Counted from the first letter of the stretch, positions 35,595 to 43,707 are shown. The stretch: DNA of 45,729 bases from Gammaproteobacteria bacterium (GCA_030748435.1 JASMLZ010000082.1:1-45729); one strand, 5' to 3'. Program-made: numbers and translations. Notes: generated from the letters alone by a model not told the origin.

Positions 35595-36596
35595 ATGAGT
35601 GCTGATTTTCTCTATACCGTGGAAGTCATTCTAAACGGCCTAATGGCTGGGGTTATGTATTCGCTGGTGGCTTTGGGTTTTGTACTGATCTTTAAAGCTT
35701 CCGGCATCTTTAACTACGCACAGGGTGTGATGGCCTTGTTTGCTGCCATGACATTGGTGGGTATTCAAACGGGTCAAATTCCGTTTGCCCACTTAATCAA
35801 TGCCGTATTTGGCACTGATGTTCACCACTTTGGTTGGCAGGTGCCCGCTTTTTTCGCCATTATTCTCACGGTGGCAGTGATGGTGCTATTTGCCATTATT
35901 GTGGAAAAGTACATCCTGCATCATCTGGTGAACCAAGAACCCATTATCCTGTTTATGGCGACCATTGGGCTGGCCTACTTTATGGAAGGTTTTGGCGACA
36001 TTATGTGGGGTAGTGAAATCAAAACCATGGATGTAGGTATTCCAAGTGGTGGTTCCTTATGGTTGGAAGAGTACACCGTGGGGTGGGCGGCAGAAGGTGA
36101 GCGTTACTGGGGTATGTATATTGACAAGCTGGACATGGTGGCCACCGCGGTAGCTATCATTCTGGTGGTGTCCTTAACATTATTCAGTCAGTACACCAAG
36201 ACCGGCCGCGCCTTGCGAGCAGTAGCTGATGACCATCAGGCAGCCTTGTCAGTGGGTATTTCCCTGCGTGCTATCTGGGTCATTGTCTGGTCCATTGCCG
36301 GCTTTGTGGCACTGGTGGCAGGTATTATGTGGGGCGCTAAATCGGGTGTTCAGTTCTCCTTGTCATTGATCGCCTTAAAAGCCCTGCCAGTATTGATGTT
36401 AGGTGGCTTTACTTCGATTCCCGGTGCCATTATTGGTGGCCTTATTATTGGCGTTGGTGAAAAACTGTTTGAATTTGCTGTTGGTCCCATGATTGGTGGG
36501 GCTACCGAAAACTGGTTTGCCTATGTGCTGGCACTAATGTTCCTGGTGTTTCGTCCTCAGGGTTTATTTGGCGAAAAGATTATCGAGAGGGTGTAA
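35595..36596 (+). CDS. ABC transporter permease (LivH type)
   Basis: A 333-residue inner-membrane permease with about eight hydrophobic helices (start VEVILNGLMAGVMYSLVALGFVLIFKASG in part) and the LivH/LivM family loop GRALRAVADDHQAALSVGI, which contacts the ATPase. Its central region has a periplasmic insertion (GGSLWLEEYTVGWAAEGERYWGMYID). It overlaps nothing and ends three bases before the LivM-type gene. Confidence 0.94.
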   Translation: MSADFLYTVEVILNGLMAGVMYSLVALGFVLIFKASGIFNYAQGVMALFAAMTLVGIQTGQIPFAHLINAVFGTDVHHFGWQVPAFFAIILTVAVMVLFAIIVEKYILHHLVNQEPIILFMATIGLAYFMEGFGDIMWGSEIKTMDVGIPSGGSLWLEEYTVGWAAEGERYWGMYIDKLDMVATAVAIILVVSLTLFSQYTKTGRALRAVADDHQAALSVGISLRAIWVIVWSIAGFVALVAGIMWGAKSGVQFSLSLIALKALPVLMLGGFTSIPGAIIGGLIIGVGEKLFEFAVGPMIGGATENWFAYVLALMFLVFRPQGLFGEKIIERV

Positions 36597-36599
36597 CAC

Positions 36600-37676
36600 A
36601 TGTTTTATCGTGAATCGGGTGATTTTAAGAAAACCTATCAAGATGACAGTCAAACCTTCCCCATAAAGTTTGATCGACGGCGCTACTATGTGGTCATGGC
36701 TATTGCCTTTTTGGTCCTGCCGATGTTTATGACTGATTATTTTGCCAATGCCATGATGATTCCCTTTCTGGTATGGGCCATTGCCGCATTGGGGCTTAAT
36801 ATTTTGGTAGGCTATTGTGGCCAGTTATCACTGGGTACAGGTGGTTTTATGGCGGTGGGTGCCTATGCTACCTATAAGCTGATGACCTCTTTCCCTGGCA
36901 TGGATATGTTTAGTGTTGTGCTGCTGTCTGGTTTTGTTACTGCTCTTGTGGGTATGATCTTTGGTTTGCCCAGTCTGCGTATCAAGGGCTTTTATCTGGC
37001 GGTGGCTACCTTGGCTGCACAGTTCTTTTTGGTATGGCTGTTGAATAAGGTACCTTGGTTCTATAACTATTCTGCTTCCGGCCAGATTACCGCACCCGAG
37101 AGATCCATATTCGGCATCATCATTACCGGCCCTCATGCATCACCCATCACTGGTTATTTGTTCTGCCTTATTTTGGCGGTAGGTTTGGCCTGGGTGGCGC
37201 GTAATCTGACCCGAGGTCGTTTAGGTCGCAGTTGGATGGCCATTCGTGATATGGATATTGCCGCCGAAATTATTGGAGTTAATCCGCTCATGGCGAAACT
37301 GTCTGCCTTCGCAGTTTCCTCATTTTTTGTGGGTGTGGCCGGTTCCCTGTTCTTCTCTGTGTATCTGGGAGCCGCCGAAGTCACCGAAGCCTTTAGTATC
37401 AACGTTTCTTTTGCTGTGCTGTTCATGGTTATTATCGGCGGTTTGGGATCTATCTTTGGCAGCTTTGTTGGTGCAGCTTTTATGGTGCTGATGCCGGTGT
37501 TACTGAAGAATATTCTGGTAGGTGGTTTTGGTTGGCCTACTGACCTTGCGGCGCATTTGGAATTTATTATTGTTGGGGCTCTGATCGTTATCTTCCTGAT
37601 AGTGGAACCCCATGGTCTGGCACAGATGGCTCGTGTACTAAAAGAAAAATTACGCTTGTGGCCTTTTCCTCATTAA
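36600..37676 (+). CDS. ABC transporter permease (LivM type)
   Basis: A 358-residue permease with about 10 hydrophobic segments, the loop GRLGRSWMAIRDMDIAAEIIGVNP for ATPase contact and the family sequence LVGYCGQLSLGTGGFMAVGAYA. It pairs with the LivH-type protein. It starts three bases after that gene and is followed by a 91-bp gap containing a hairpin. Confidence 0.94.
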   Translation: MFYRESGDFKKTYQDDSQTFPIKFDRRRYYVVMAIAFLVLPMFMTDYFANAMMIPFLVWAIAALGLNILVGYCGQLSLGTGGFMAVGAYATYKLMTSFPGMDMFSVVLLSGFVTALVGMIFGLPSLRIKGFYLAVATLAAQFFLVWLLNKVPWFYNYSASGQITAPERSIFGIIITGPHASPITGYLFCLILAVGLAWVARNLTRGRLGRSWMAIRDMDIAAEIIGVNPLMAKLSAFAVSSFFVGVAGSLFFSVYLGAAEVTEAFSINVSFAVLFMVIIGGLGSIFGSFVGAAFMVLMPVLLKNILVGGFGWPTDLAAHLEFIIVGALIVIFLIVEPHGLAQMARVLKEKLRLWPFPH

Positions 37677-37689
37677 TGGAAAGGGCAAC

Positions 37690-37715
37690 TTATTTGTGCC
37701 TTTGGGCACCAATAA
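37690..37715 (+). terminator. hairpin between the permease and binding-protein genes
   Basis: GTGCC (37696-37700)/GGCAC (37705-37709) with an outer TTATT/AATAA pair and one mismatch. No T-run follows, so it may be an mRNA processing or stabilising element that separates binding-protein expression from the membrane genes. Confidence 0.4.
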
Positions 37716-37767
37716 ATCTGCCTTTATGGCAAATAAAAATAAGTCAAACCCTAGGAGGATGACGACC

Positions 37768-39051
37768 ATGAAAATAAAACAATTAGCAACTGTGGCGCTT
37801 ACCACACTAGCCGTGTCTGCCCCCGTGGCAGCCGATCTGGTGTTCCCATCCCTGAGCTACCGTACCGGGCCCTATGCTGCCGGTGGTACGCCTGTTGCCG
37901 ATGGCTACGCTGACTATTTTACTTTATTGAACCAGCGTGATGGTGGTATCGGTGGTGTTATGACCTCGGTGCCTGAATGCGAGACCGGTTATAACACAGC
38001 CAAGGGTGTGGAGTGTTATGAATCCACCAAAGGTGATGGTGCATTGGTCTATATGCCTCTGTCCACTGGTATTACTTACCAGTTGATCCCCAAGGTGACA
38101 GCGGACGATATTCCCTTGGTGACAACGGGTTATGGACGTACTTCTGCCGCTAATGGTGCGGTGTTCTCTCACGTATTTAACTTCCCTGCCAACTATTGGG
38201 CTGGTGCAAGTCGTATTATCAACAGTATTATGGATGAAGCCGGTGGTGATATTTCTGGCAAGAATATCGCTCTGGTTTACCACAATTCCGGTTATGGTAA
38301 AGAGCCTATTCCAACCTTGAAGGCGTTGGCTGAAAAACATAACTTTAACTTGACCCTGATTCCGGTTGATCATCCAGGCCAAGAACAAAAGTCCCAGTGG
38401 TTGCAGATTCGTCGCGAGCGTCCAGACAATATTATCATGTATGGCTGGGGCGTGATGAACCAGGTGGCCCTGCAGGAGGCGGCCAATATCCGCTATCCAA
38501 TGGATCAGATGTATGGCATCTGGTGGTCTGTTACAGAAAACGACAAGCTGGAAGGCATGGGTTCCCATGGCTACAAAGGGGCTACGTTCCACAACGTGGG
38601 TACTGACTACCCAATCTTCAGCGATCTTCAGAAGTACGTAGTTGATGCTGGTCTGGCTGCGGGCGATGGTTCCAACGTGGGTACTGTACTCTACAACCGT
38701 GGTTTGTATGGTGCCATGCTGGCCGCAGAAGCAGCCAAAACAGCGCAGGCTATGTTTGGTGTGAAAGACATCACTTCAGGTCAAATGCGCGATGCTTTTG
38801 AAGCTCTTGATATAACTGCAGAAGTGATGGCTGCCGCTGGCATGCCTAACTTTGGCCCGGCTTTCAAGGTTAGCTGTGCTAACCATGGTGGTCCTGGTCT
38901 GGCCGGTATCCAACAGTGGGATGGCAAGGCACAGGAATGGAAGCTGATTGGTGATTTTGAAGCACCCGATATGGATGTGATTGCACCTTTAATCAAGGCT
39001 GACTCTGAAGCCTATGCTAAGGAAAACAATATCACGCCACGTGACTGTTAA
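37768..39051 (+). CDS. periplasmic substrate-binding protein (Liv/HAAT type)
   Basis: A 427-residue protein with a signal peptide (MKIKQLATVALTTLAVSAPVAA, cut before DLVFP) and a type I periplasmic-binding fold (Peripla_BP_6 pattern: GGIGGVMTSVPECETGYN near residue 70, then VPLVTTGYG and IALVYHNSGYG). It binds the imported ligand and delivers it to the LivH/M pair. The start at 37768 lies nine bases after AGGAGG, whereas the ATG at 37759 is too close. The ligand is not known; the CoA ligases on both sides suggest a carboxylic acid. Confidence 0.92.
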   Translation: MKIKQLATVALTTLAVSAPVAADLVFPSLSYRTGPYAAGGTPVADGYADYFTLLNQRDGGIGGVMTSVPECETGYNTAKGVECYESTKGDGALVYMPLSTGITYQLIPKVTADDIPLVTTGYGRTSAANGAVFSHVFNFPANYWAGASRIINSIMDEAGGDISGKNIALVYHNSGYGKEPIPTLKALAEKHNFNLTLIPVDHPGQEQKSQWLQIRRERPDNIIMYGWGVMNQVALQEAANIRYPMDQMYGIWWSVTENDKLEGMGSHGYKGATFHNVGTDYPIFSDLQKYVVDAGLAAGDGSNVGTVLYNRGLYGAMLAAEAAKTAQAMFGVKDITSGQMRDAFEALDITAEVMAAAGMPNFGPAFKVSCANHGGPGLAGIQQWDGKAQEWKLIGDFEAPDMDVIAPLIKADSEAYAKENNITPRDC

Positions 39052-39060
39052 TTGGTACTT

Positions 39061-39099
39061 ATAAACACACGCTGGGGCATTCGCCCCAGCATTGTTTAT
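39061..39099 (+). terminator. nested hairpin between the binding-protein and LivF genes
   Basis: GCTGGGGC (39071-39078)-ATTC-GCCCCAGC (39083-39090), enclosed by ATAAACA (39061-39067)/TGTTTAT (39093-39099). It can slow or stop transcription or protect the mRNA 3' end, which would keep binding-protein mRNA above that of the distal genes. Confidence 0.6.
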
Positions 39100-39164
39100 A
39101 TCATAGCCGTTTGCCCTCGAAGACGGCTCTCATATAAGCAATGACGGGAACAGGAATAAAGATC

Positions 39165-39980
39165 ATGTCCACCAACAATATATCCATGCTGTCGATCAAC
39201 AATATTGAAGTGATTTATGACCATGTCATTCTGGTATTAAAAGGGGTTTCTCTGGAAGTGCCAGAAAAGGGTATTGTTGCCCTGCTGGGCGCCAATGGTG
39301 CCGGCAAATCGACCACCATCAAGGCAATCTCCAACCTGTTGGCATCTGAGCGTGGGGTGATTACCAAAGGGCATATTCATTTTCAGGGCACCGAGATTAA
39401 TAACCTTGGTTCATCTGAATTGGTGAATATGGGGGTGGTTCAGGTTATGGAGGGGCGGCACTGTTTTGAGCACCTGACCGTTGAAGAAAACCTGTTAGTA
39501 GGTGCTTACACCCGCAGGGATGGCCGTCGTGATGTGCAGGATAGTCTGGACATGGTGTATAACTATTTCCCGCGCTTGCGTGAACGTCGCAAAAGTCAGG
39601 CCGGCTATACTTCTGGCGGTGAGCAGCAAATGTGTGCTATTGGTCGTGCCTTGATGTCCAATCCGCGTATGATTCTATTGGATGAACCTTCCATGGGACT
39701 GGCGCCACAGTTGGTGGAAGAGATTTTTGAAATTGTCAAAAAACTCAATCAAGAGCAGGGCGTTACCTTCCTGTTGGCCGAGCAAAACACGGCAGTAGCA
39801 TTGCGCTATGCGACCTATGGTTACATTATGGAAAATGGGCGTGTGGTTATGGATGGCGCCGCGGCTGACTTGCGGGAAAACGAAGATGTGAAGGAATTCT
39901 ATCTGGGCGTAAGTGATGGGCAGCAGAAGAGCTTTAAAGACGTCAAACAATACCGCCGTCGCAAACGTTGGCTGGCGTAA
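39165..39980 (+). CDS. ABC transporter ATP-binding protein (LivF type)
   Basis: A 271-residue second ATPase of the importer: Walker A GANGAGKST, signature YTSGGEQQMCAIGRAL, Walker B MILLDEPSMGL. The tail (YLGVSDGQ) is longer than usual. I start it at ATG 39165, which follows AGGA; the frame opens 24 bases upstream with an alternative ATG at 39141. It ends ten bases before the PaaK-like gene. Confidence 0.93.
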   Translation: MSTNNISMLSINNIEVIYDHVILVLKGVSLEVPEKGIVALLGANGAGKSTTIKAISNLLASERGVITKGHIHFQGTEINNLGSSELVNMGVVQVMEGRHCFEHLTVEENLLVGAYTRRDGRRDVQDSLDMVYNYFPRLRERRKSQAGYTSGGEQQMCAIGRALMSNPRMILLDEPSMGLAPQLVEEIFEIVKKLNQEQGVTFLLAEQNTAVALRYATYGYIMENGRVVMDGAAADLRENEDVKEFYLGVSDGQQKSFKDVKQYRRRKRWLA

Positions 39981-39990
39981 GGCAAATTTT

Positions 39991-41226
39991 ATGACTGATT
40001 ATTACGATAAACTTGAAACCCGCTCTGCAGAACAACGTGAGGGTGAACAGATTGCTGCTGTGGCAGCACAGGTTGCTCATGCCAAAGCCCATTGCCCAGC
40101 CTGGGCCAAGATATTGGCCGATGTTGATCCAGCTACCATTACTGATGCCGCAGCCGTTGCCAGCTTGCCGGTGACACGTAAAGCCTCCCTTATTGATTTG
40201 CAAGGGGCCAGTATGCCCTTTGGTGGTATGGTAGACGCCAGCAGTAGTGCTCATATGAATTATGTATTTACCTCCCCCGGGCCTATTTATGAGCCGGGTT
40301 TTGATGTGCCCGATGCCTGGCGTTTTGCTCGTGCACTACATGCGGGTGGTTTGCGCCAAGGTGATTTGGTACAAAATTGCTTCTCTTATCACTTTACTCC
40401 AGCTGGAGCCATGTTTGATAGTGCTGCCAAGCATCTTGGTTGCACGGTTATTGCTGCCGGTGTAGGTAATACAGAAATGCAGGCGCAGAGCCTGCACAAG
40501 TTAAGACCTTCTGCCTATATTGGCACGCCAAGCTTTCTAAAAATTATTTTGGAAAAAGCCGATGAGCTTGGTTTGGACTCCAGTTCTGTGCAGCGTGCAG
40601 TGGTGGGTGGTGAGCCTTTCCTACCCCCCCTGCAAAGTTATTTTAAAGAGCGTGGTATTGCCGTTCTGCAAGGCTATGCCACTGCTGACTTGGGTAATAT
40701 TGCCTATGAAGTACCAGGTGGCCAAGGCATGTTACTGGATGAGGAACTGTATTTGGAGATTGTTCGTCCTGGCACGGGTGAGCCGGTGCCAGTGGGTGAG
40801 GTTGGTGAAATTCTGGTCACCACCTTTAACCCGCATTATCCGTTGATCCGCTTTGCTACGGGTGATATGTCGGCTTTTATGGATGGTCAAAGTCCCTGCG
40901 GTCGCACCGGTAAGCGCATAAAAGGTTGGCTGGGGCGTGCCGATCAAGCCACCAAAGTGAGGGGCATGTTTGTGCGCCCGGAGCAGGTGGCAGAACTGGC
41001 GAGTAAGCATCAGGAAATTGGCAAGATACGTATTACCGTAGACCAGTTGCAGGGCAAAGACAGCATGCTGGTGGCCTGTGAAACAGATATGCCCTCTGAT
41101 CGTTTGCTGGTGGCGGTGGCGGATAATATACGCAATGTAATTCACCTGCGTGGTGAGGTTGAACTGGTAGCCGTTGGCAGCTTGCCTAATGATGGCAAGG
41201 TAATAGATGATCAGCGACAATATTAA
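39991..41226 (+). CDS. PaaK-like AMP-dependent ligase without canonical P-loop
   Basis: A 411-residue protein related to phenylacetate-CoA ligases. Later motifs are present: a YATADLGN segment where PaaK has YGLSE, RFATGDMSAF, GRADQATKVRGMFVRP and a C-terminal DGKVIDDQRQ. The P-loop region reads YVFTSPGPIYEPG, without the S-S-G-T-T-G-K-P motif, so nucleotide binding is altered. The start at 39991 is chosen because upstream codons lie inside the LivF gene. It is the last gene of the ABC operon. Confidence 0.85.
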   Translation: MTDYYDKLETRSAEQREGEQIAAVAAQVAHAKAHCPAWAKILADVDPATITDAAAVASLPVTRKASLIDLQGASMPFGGMVDASSSAHMNYVFTSPGPIYEPGFDVPDAWRFARALHAGGLRQGDLVQNCFSYHFTPAGAMFDSAAKHLGCTVIAAGVGNTEMQAQSLHKLRPSAYIGTPSFLKIILEKADELGLDSSSVQRAVVGGEPFLPPLQSYFKERGIAVLQGYATADLGNIAYEVPGGQGMLLDEELYLEIVRPGTGEPVPVGEVGEILVTTFNPHYPLIRFATGDMSAFMDGQSPCGRTGKRIKGWLGRADQATKVRGMFVRPEQVAELASKHQEIGKIRITVDQLQGKDSMLVACETDMPSDRLLVAVADNIRNVIHLRGEVELVAVGSLPNDGKVIDDQRQY

Positions 41227-41228
41227 CT

Positions 41229-41359
41229 GGTTGTCGGGTATAGTGTGAGGTCGGTGTAGATCAGACTCAGCGTGCCCGTGAGCACAGCAAGGGCTTTGGG
41301 TATTAGTCCGACCAGCTACCTTAAACCCCGGCCGCTCTTTGCACCATACACCGACAACC
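41229..41359. repeat. 131-bp nested palindrome after the ABC operon
   Basis: GGTTGTCGG (41229-41237) pairs with CCGACAACC (41351-41359), and the next bases pair further with mismatches; inside, GGTCGG (41249-41254) pairs with CCGACC (41308-41313). It may be a transcript terminator or a small palindromic repeat. It sits in the gap between the PaaK-like gene and the DUF1127-like gene. Confidence 0.5.
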
Positions 41360-41369
41360 AAATATCAAT

Positions 41370-41675
41370 CTAATCCGAACCAGATGGCTGGCTGGAGCGC
41401 AGATTGGACTTCAGTCCGACCGTCAACCCTGACTGCTGTTGTTGCTGATCGCGCATCTCGATAAGCGCTTTTACTGAGGCTTCTTGTTTGGCTTTTAACT
41501 CAGCTTCCTGGGCCAAAGGGTCAGCAATGGTTCTAATATGATCATCTACCCGGTATAAACCGACATCGCGCAGTTGAGAGTCATTAAGATGGGCGACCGC
41601 GCGAGTATTTAAGCGCGCACTTACGCGTGCCTTGCGGGATTCAAGTAATGCTAAAATAAAGCTCAATAAAGCCAT
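41370..41675 (-). CDS. DUF1127-like small protein
   Basis: A 101-residue protein whose middle reads LNDSQLRDVGLYRVDD, the DUF1127 signature. The start is hydrophobic and basic, and the last 35 residues are glutamine- and lysine-rich. DUF1127 proteins are small and some regulate phosphate or carbon metabolism as RNA-binding proteins. The start at 41675 follows AAGGAG. Longer than the usual 45-60 residues, so it may carry an extra tail. Confidence 0.75.
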   Translation of the reverse strand: MALLSFILALLESRKARVSARLNTRAVAHLNDSQLRDVGLYRVDDHIRTIADPLAQEAELKAKQEASVKALIEMRDQQQQQSGLTVGLKSNLRSSQPSGSD

Positions 41676-42024
41676 TTCAATCTCCTTTTAGGATTAGGGC
41701 CTAGAGTCGAAATGGGTGGTATGGGTATTAGCGCTTAGGGGTGGGCTAAAACAGGGGCCACGAACTTCGAATCCGCGGCCAATTGATAAACTATCTAGCT
41801 GACGCGCGGCAACCCGTTGGTTGGCATCCAAAGTTTACGGACACACAGGTATCGTGTTGATACTGCAATAACATGATTTTGCATGGCCGCCCCTTGTAGA
41901 GTTACGTTAGTAGATAGCCCACTAAGCAAAGCAGGTGTTATAGAGTTTTTCAAATATATTTTAAAAAAATATAGGGTGATTGTCCGTATCTATTACGGCG
42001 CTACACTGCCCAAGTGGCCATAAC
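41676..42024. other. 349-bp gene-free stretch between DUF1127-like and GST genes
   Basis: No credible ORF. A GGCC...GGCC pair (near 41757-41780) and an AT-rich block (41945-41980) can be seen. I find no confident promoter or terminator; the promoter of the minus-strand DUF1127-like gene should lie here. Confidence 0.4.
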
Positions 42025-42714
42025 CTACAAAGGAGACAGGTCGTAATGCTTAGCGCCCAGAATCTTGTTCAGGGTTATTTTTTCGCGGGCAATCAGGGCT
42101 TGCCATATAGGTGTTTGGTACATGCGCTGAAAATAGGCGCTTAGGGCTGGCCACCGCGCTTCGTCAATGGTCTCTCCAGCATGCAGAAAGCTAACCATTT
42201 GTGAGGTAATAGCAATATCTGCCAGAGTGATTTGTGTGCCAACAAAAAAGGCCTGTTCCCCAAGTTGCTGTTCTAGATAATCGAGCATGCTGGGCAGCTT
42301 GTTTAGCAAACATTCCTGTACCACTTCCTCGTTACAGGATTTGCCATTAATCAGATTCAGTGTACGTTGTCTAAATATGGTAAAAGTGACCTGCGGGCAT
42401 AATTCATAATCGGCGTATTTCTCCAACCAGCGCACTCTGGCACGGGCACGAGGATCGGTGGGTAATAGTCCGGTTAAGGCTGGGTGATCATTAGTTTCCA
42501 ATAAATACTGACAAATAACACTGGAGTCTGGTTGCGTCCATTGGTCTTCTTGTAACACCGGGATCCTGTTAAGGGGGCTAATAGTAATAAAATCCTCTGG
42601 TAAGGCACCGGGGGCTACGGGTTTTAGTTTGTATTCTGCATCCATGGCCTTGAGTAAATACATTACCTTGCGGACAAAGGGTGATAAAGGAGCGCCGTGT
42701 AAAATCCAATGCAT
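42025..42714 (-). CDS. glutathione S-transferase family protein
   Basis: A 229-residue GST with the thioredoxin-like N-terminal domain (ILHGAPLSPFVRKVMYLLKAMDAEY; the S-P-F-V serine is the likely glutathione thiol ligand), the cis-proline segment NRIPVLQEDQWTQPDSSVICQYL and the all-helical C-terminal domain (FVGTQITLADIAITSQMV). The substrate is not clear. No operon partner. Confidence 0.9.
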   Translation of the reverse strand: MHWILHGAPLSPFVRKVMYLLKAMDAEYKLKPVAPGALPEDFITISPLNRIPVLQEDQWTQPDSSVICQYLLETNDHPALTGLLPTDPRARARVRWLEKYADYELCPQVTFTIFRQRTLNLINGKSCNEEVVQECLLNKLPSMLDYLEQQLGEQAFFVGTQITLADIAITSQMVSFLHAGETIDEARWPALSAYFQRMYQTPIWQALIAREKITLNKILGAKHYDLSPL

Positions 42715-42867
42715 AGGGAGATCTCTTGTTAGGTTATTTATCAGTTCTTATTCTAGGCCTTATAATAGCAGCAAATGTCAGCCAGAGAGGTTAGATAAAT
42801 AGCTAAATCAGGCTTTTGCTTTACGGATTCTGGTAGAGACCAAAAACAGCCTGCTATGGTGATTAAG

Positions 42868-42899
42868 TTGTTGAAATAAACCTGATTTTATTTCAACAA
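42868..42899. promoter_or_regulatory. perfect AT-rich inverted repeat upstream of the tRNA promoter
   Basis: TTGTTGAAATAAA (42868-42880) and TTTATTTCAACAA (42887-42899) are perfect 13-bp arms with a 6-bp centre, ending five bases before the -35 of the tRNA-Glu promoter. It may be a protein-binding site or a terminator for upstream transcription. Confidence 0.55.
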
Positions 42900-42904
42900 A
42901 TGCC

Positions 42905-42933
42905 TTGACAGTATAGTGACAAATCCTTAATAT
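42905..42933 (+). promoter_or_regulatory. promoter of tRNA-Glu-1/tRNA-Gly-1
   Basis: TTGACA (42905-42910), 17 bases, TAATAT (42928-42933), then GCGCAC. It is nearly identical to the promoter at 43289-43317, and has the GC-rich discriminator of stable-RNA promoters. Confidence 0.93.
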
Positions 42934-42982
42934 GCGCACTCCTGTTTGACGCCACCTTTGGTTGGCAGCAAATACGAACAGC

Positions 42983-43058
42983 GTCCCGTTCGTCTAGTGG
43001 TCTAGGACACCGCCCTTTCACGGCGGTAACAGGGGTTCGAACCCCCTACGGGATGCCA
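42983..43058 (+). tRNA. tRNA-Glu (UUC), copy 1
   Basis: A 76-nt tRNA with encoded CCA and anticodon loop CTTTCAC (anticodon TTC). Acceptor GTCCCGT pairs with ACGGGAT, so the first pair is G1-T72 rather than the G-C of E. coli. Copy 2 has the same wobble. Confidence 0.97.
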
Positions 43059-43059
43059 T

Positions 43060-43135
43060 GCGGGAATAGCTCAGTTGGTAGAGCGCAACCTTGCCAAGGT
43101 TGAGGTCGCCGGTTCGAACCCGGTTTCCCGCTCCA
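43060..43135 (+). tRNA. tRNA-Gly (GCC), copy 1
   Basis: A 76-nt tRNA with encoded CCA, one base after tRNA-Glu; anticodon loop TTGCCAA gives GCC. It is identical to copy 2. Confidence 0.97.
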
Positions 43136-43142
43136 AATAGCG

Positions 43143-43170
43143 AAAACCAGCCCTTGTGGCTGGTTTTTTT
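43143..43170 (+). terminator. intrinsic terminator after tRNA-Gly-1
   Basis: AAAACCAGCC (43143-43152) pairs with GGCTGGTTTT (43158-43167) across a five-base loop, with a T-run to 43170. It separates the first Glu-Gly unit from the second. Confidence 0.93.
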
Positions 43171-43288
43171 GTGCCTGTTTTAGCGCTTTTGTTGGTCCTG
43201 ATAACAAACCTTGGGGCAGTATTGTAAAGGGTATAACCAGGTGGCTGCGGTGTTGCTATTTTAATTACTGATAAACCCCACTTTTGGG

Positions 43289-43317
43289 TTGACACTATCC
43301 TGTAAAATCAATAATAT
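43289..43317 (+). promoter_or_regulatory. promoter of tRNA-Glu-2
   Basis: TTGACA (43289-43294), 17 bases, TAATAT (43312-43317), then GCGCACC. Both hexamers and the discriminator start are the same as in the first unit. Confidence 0.93.
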
Positions 43318-43350
43318 GCGCACCACTCTTTTGCAGAGTAATGAGGTAGC

Positions 43351-43426
43351 GTCCCGTTCGTCTAGTGGTCTAGGACACCGCCCTTTCACGGCGGTAACAG
43401 GGGTTCGAACCCCCTACGGGATGCCA
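43351..43426 (+). tRNA. tRNA-Glu (UUC), copy 2
   Basis: A 76-nt tRNA identical in sequence to copy 1 and with the same G1-T72 wobble. Confidence 0.97.
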
Positions 43427-43450
43427 ACTCTTTTTTCTGTAAATTAGGCC

Positions 43451-43479
43451 TTATCAACAGCCCAATCGGATGTTAGAAT
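43451..43479 (+). promoter_or_regulatory. probable promoter of tRNA-Gly-2/Cys/Leu
   Basis: TTATCA (43451-43456), 17 bases, TAGAAT (43474-43479), followed by AGGCGCC. Lies in the 99-bp gap between tRNA-Glu-2 and tRNA-Gly-2. Confidence 0.65.
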
Positions 43480-43525
43480 AGGCGCCCTTCAAAGGCGAAT
43501 CAAACGCCTGAAAAAATTGAAAATT

Positions 43526-43601
43526 GCGGGAATAGCTCAGTTGGTAGAGCGCAACCTTGCCAAGGTTGAGGTCGCCGGTTCGAACCCGGTTTCCCGCTCC
43601 A
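43526..43601 (+). tRNA. tRNA-Gly (GCC), copy 2
   Basis: Identical to copy 1. With the next two tRNAs it forms the Gly-Cys-Leu order of the E. coli glyW-cysT-leuZ operon. Confidence 0.97.
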
Positions 43602-43624
43602 ATTATTGTTCCCAGACAATAAAA

Positions 43625-43698
43625 GGCTGAGTGGCAGAGTGGTCATGCAGCGGACTGCAACTCCGTGTACGCCGGTTCGATTCCGACCTCAGCCTCCA
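43625..43698 (+). tRNA. tRNA-Cys (GCA)
   Basis: A 74-nt tRNA with encoded CCA; acceptor GGCTGAG pairs with CTCAGCC, anticodon loop CTGCAAC gives GCA. Confidence 0.96.
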
Positions 43699-43707
43699 TT
43701 CCGATAT

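Noticed and set aside
37924-38592. A 222-codon open frame opposite the binding-protein gene
   Set aside because: It lies antisense to a clear gene, with no family match or ribosome site.
40732-41361. A 209-codon open frame opposite the PaaK-like gene
   Set aside because: It is antisense to a supported gene, and it runs into the palindromic repeat.
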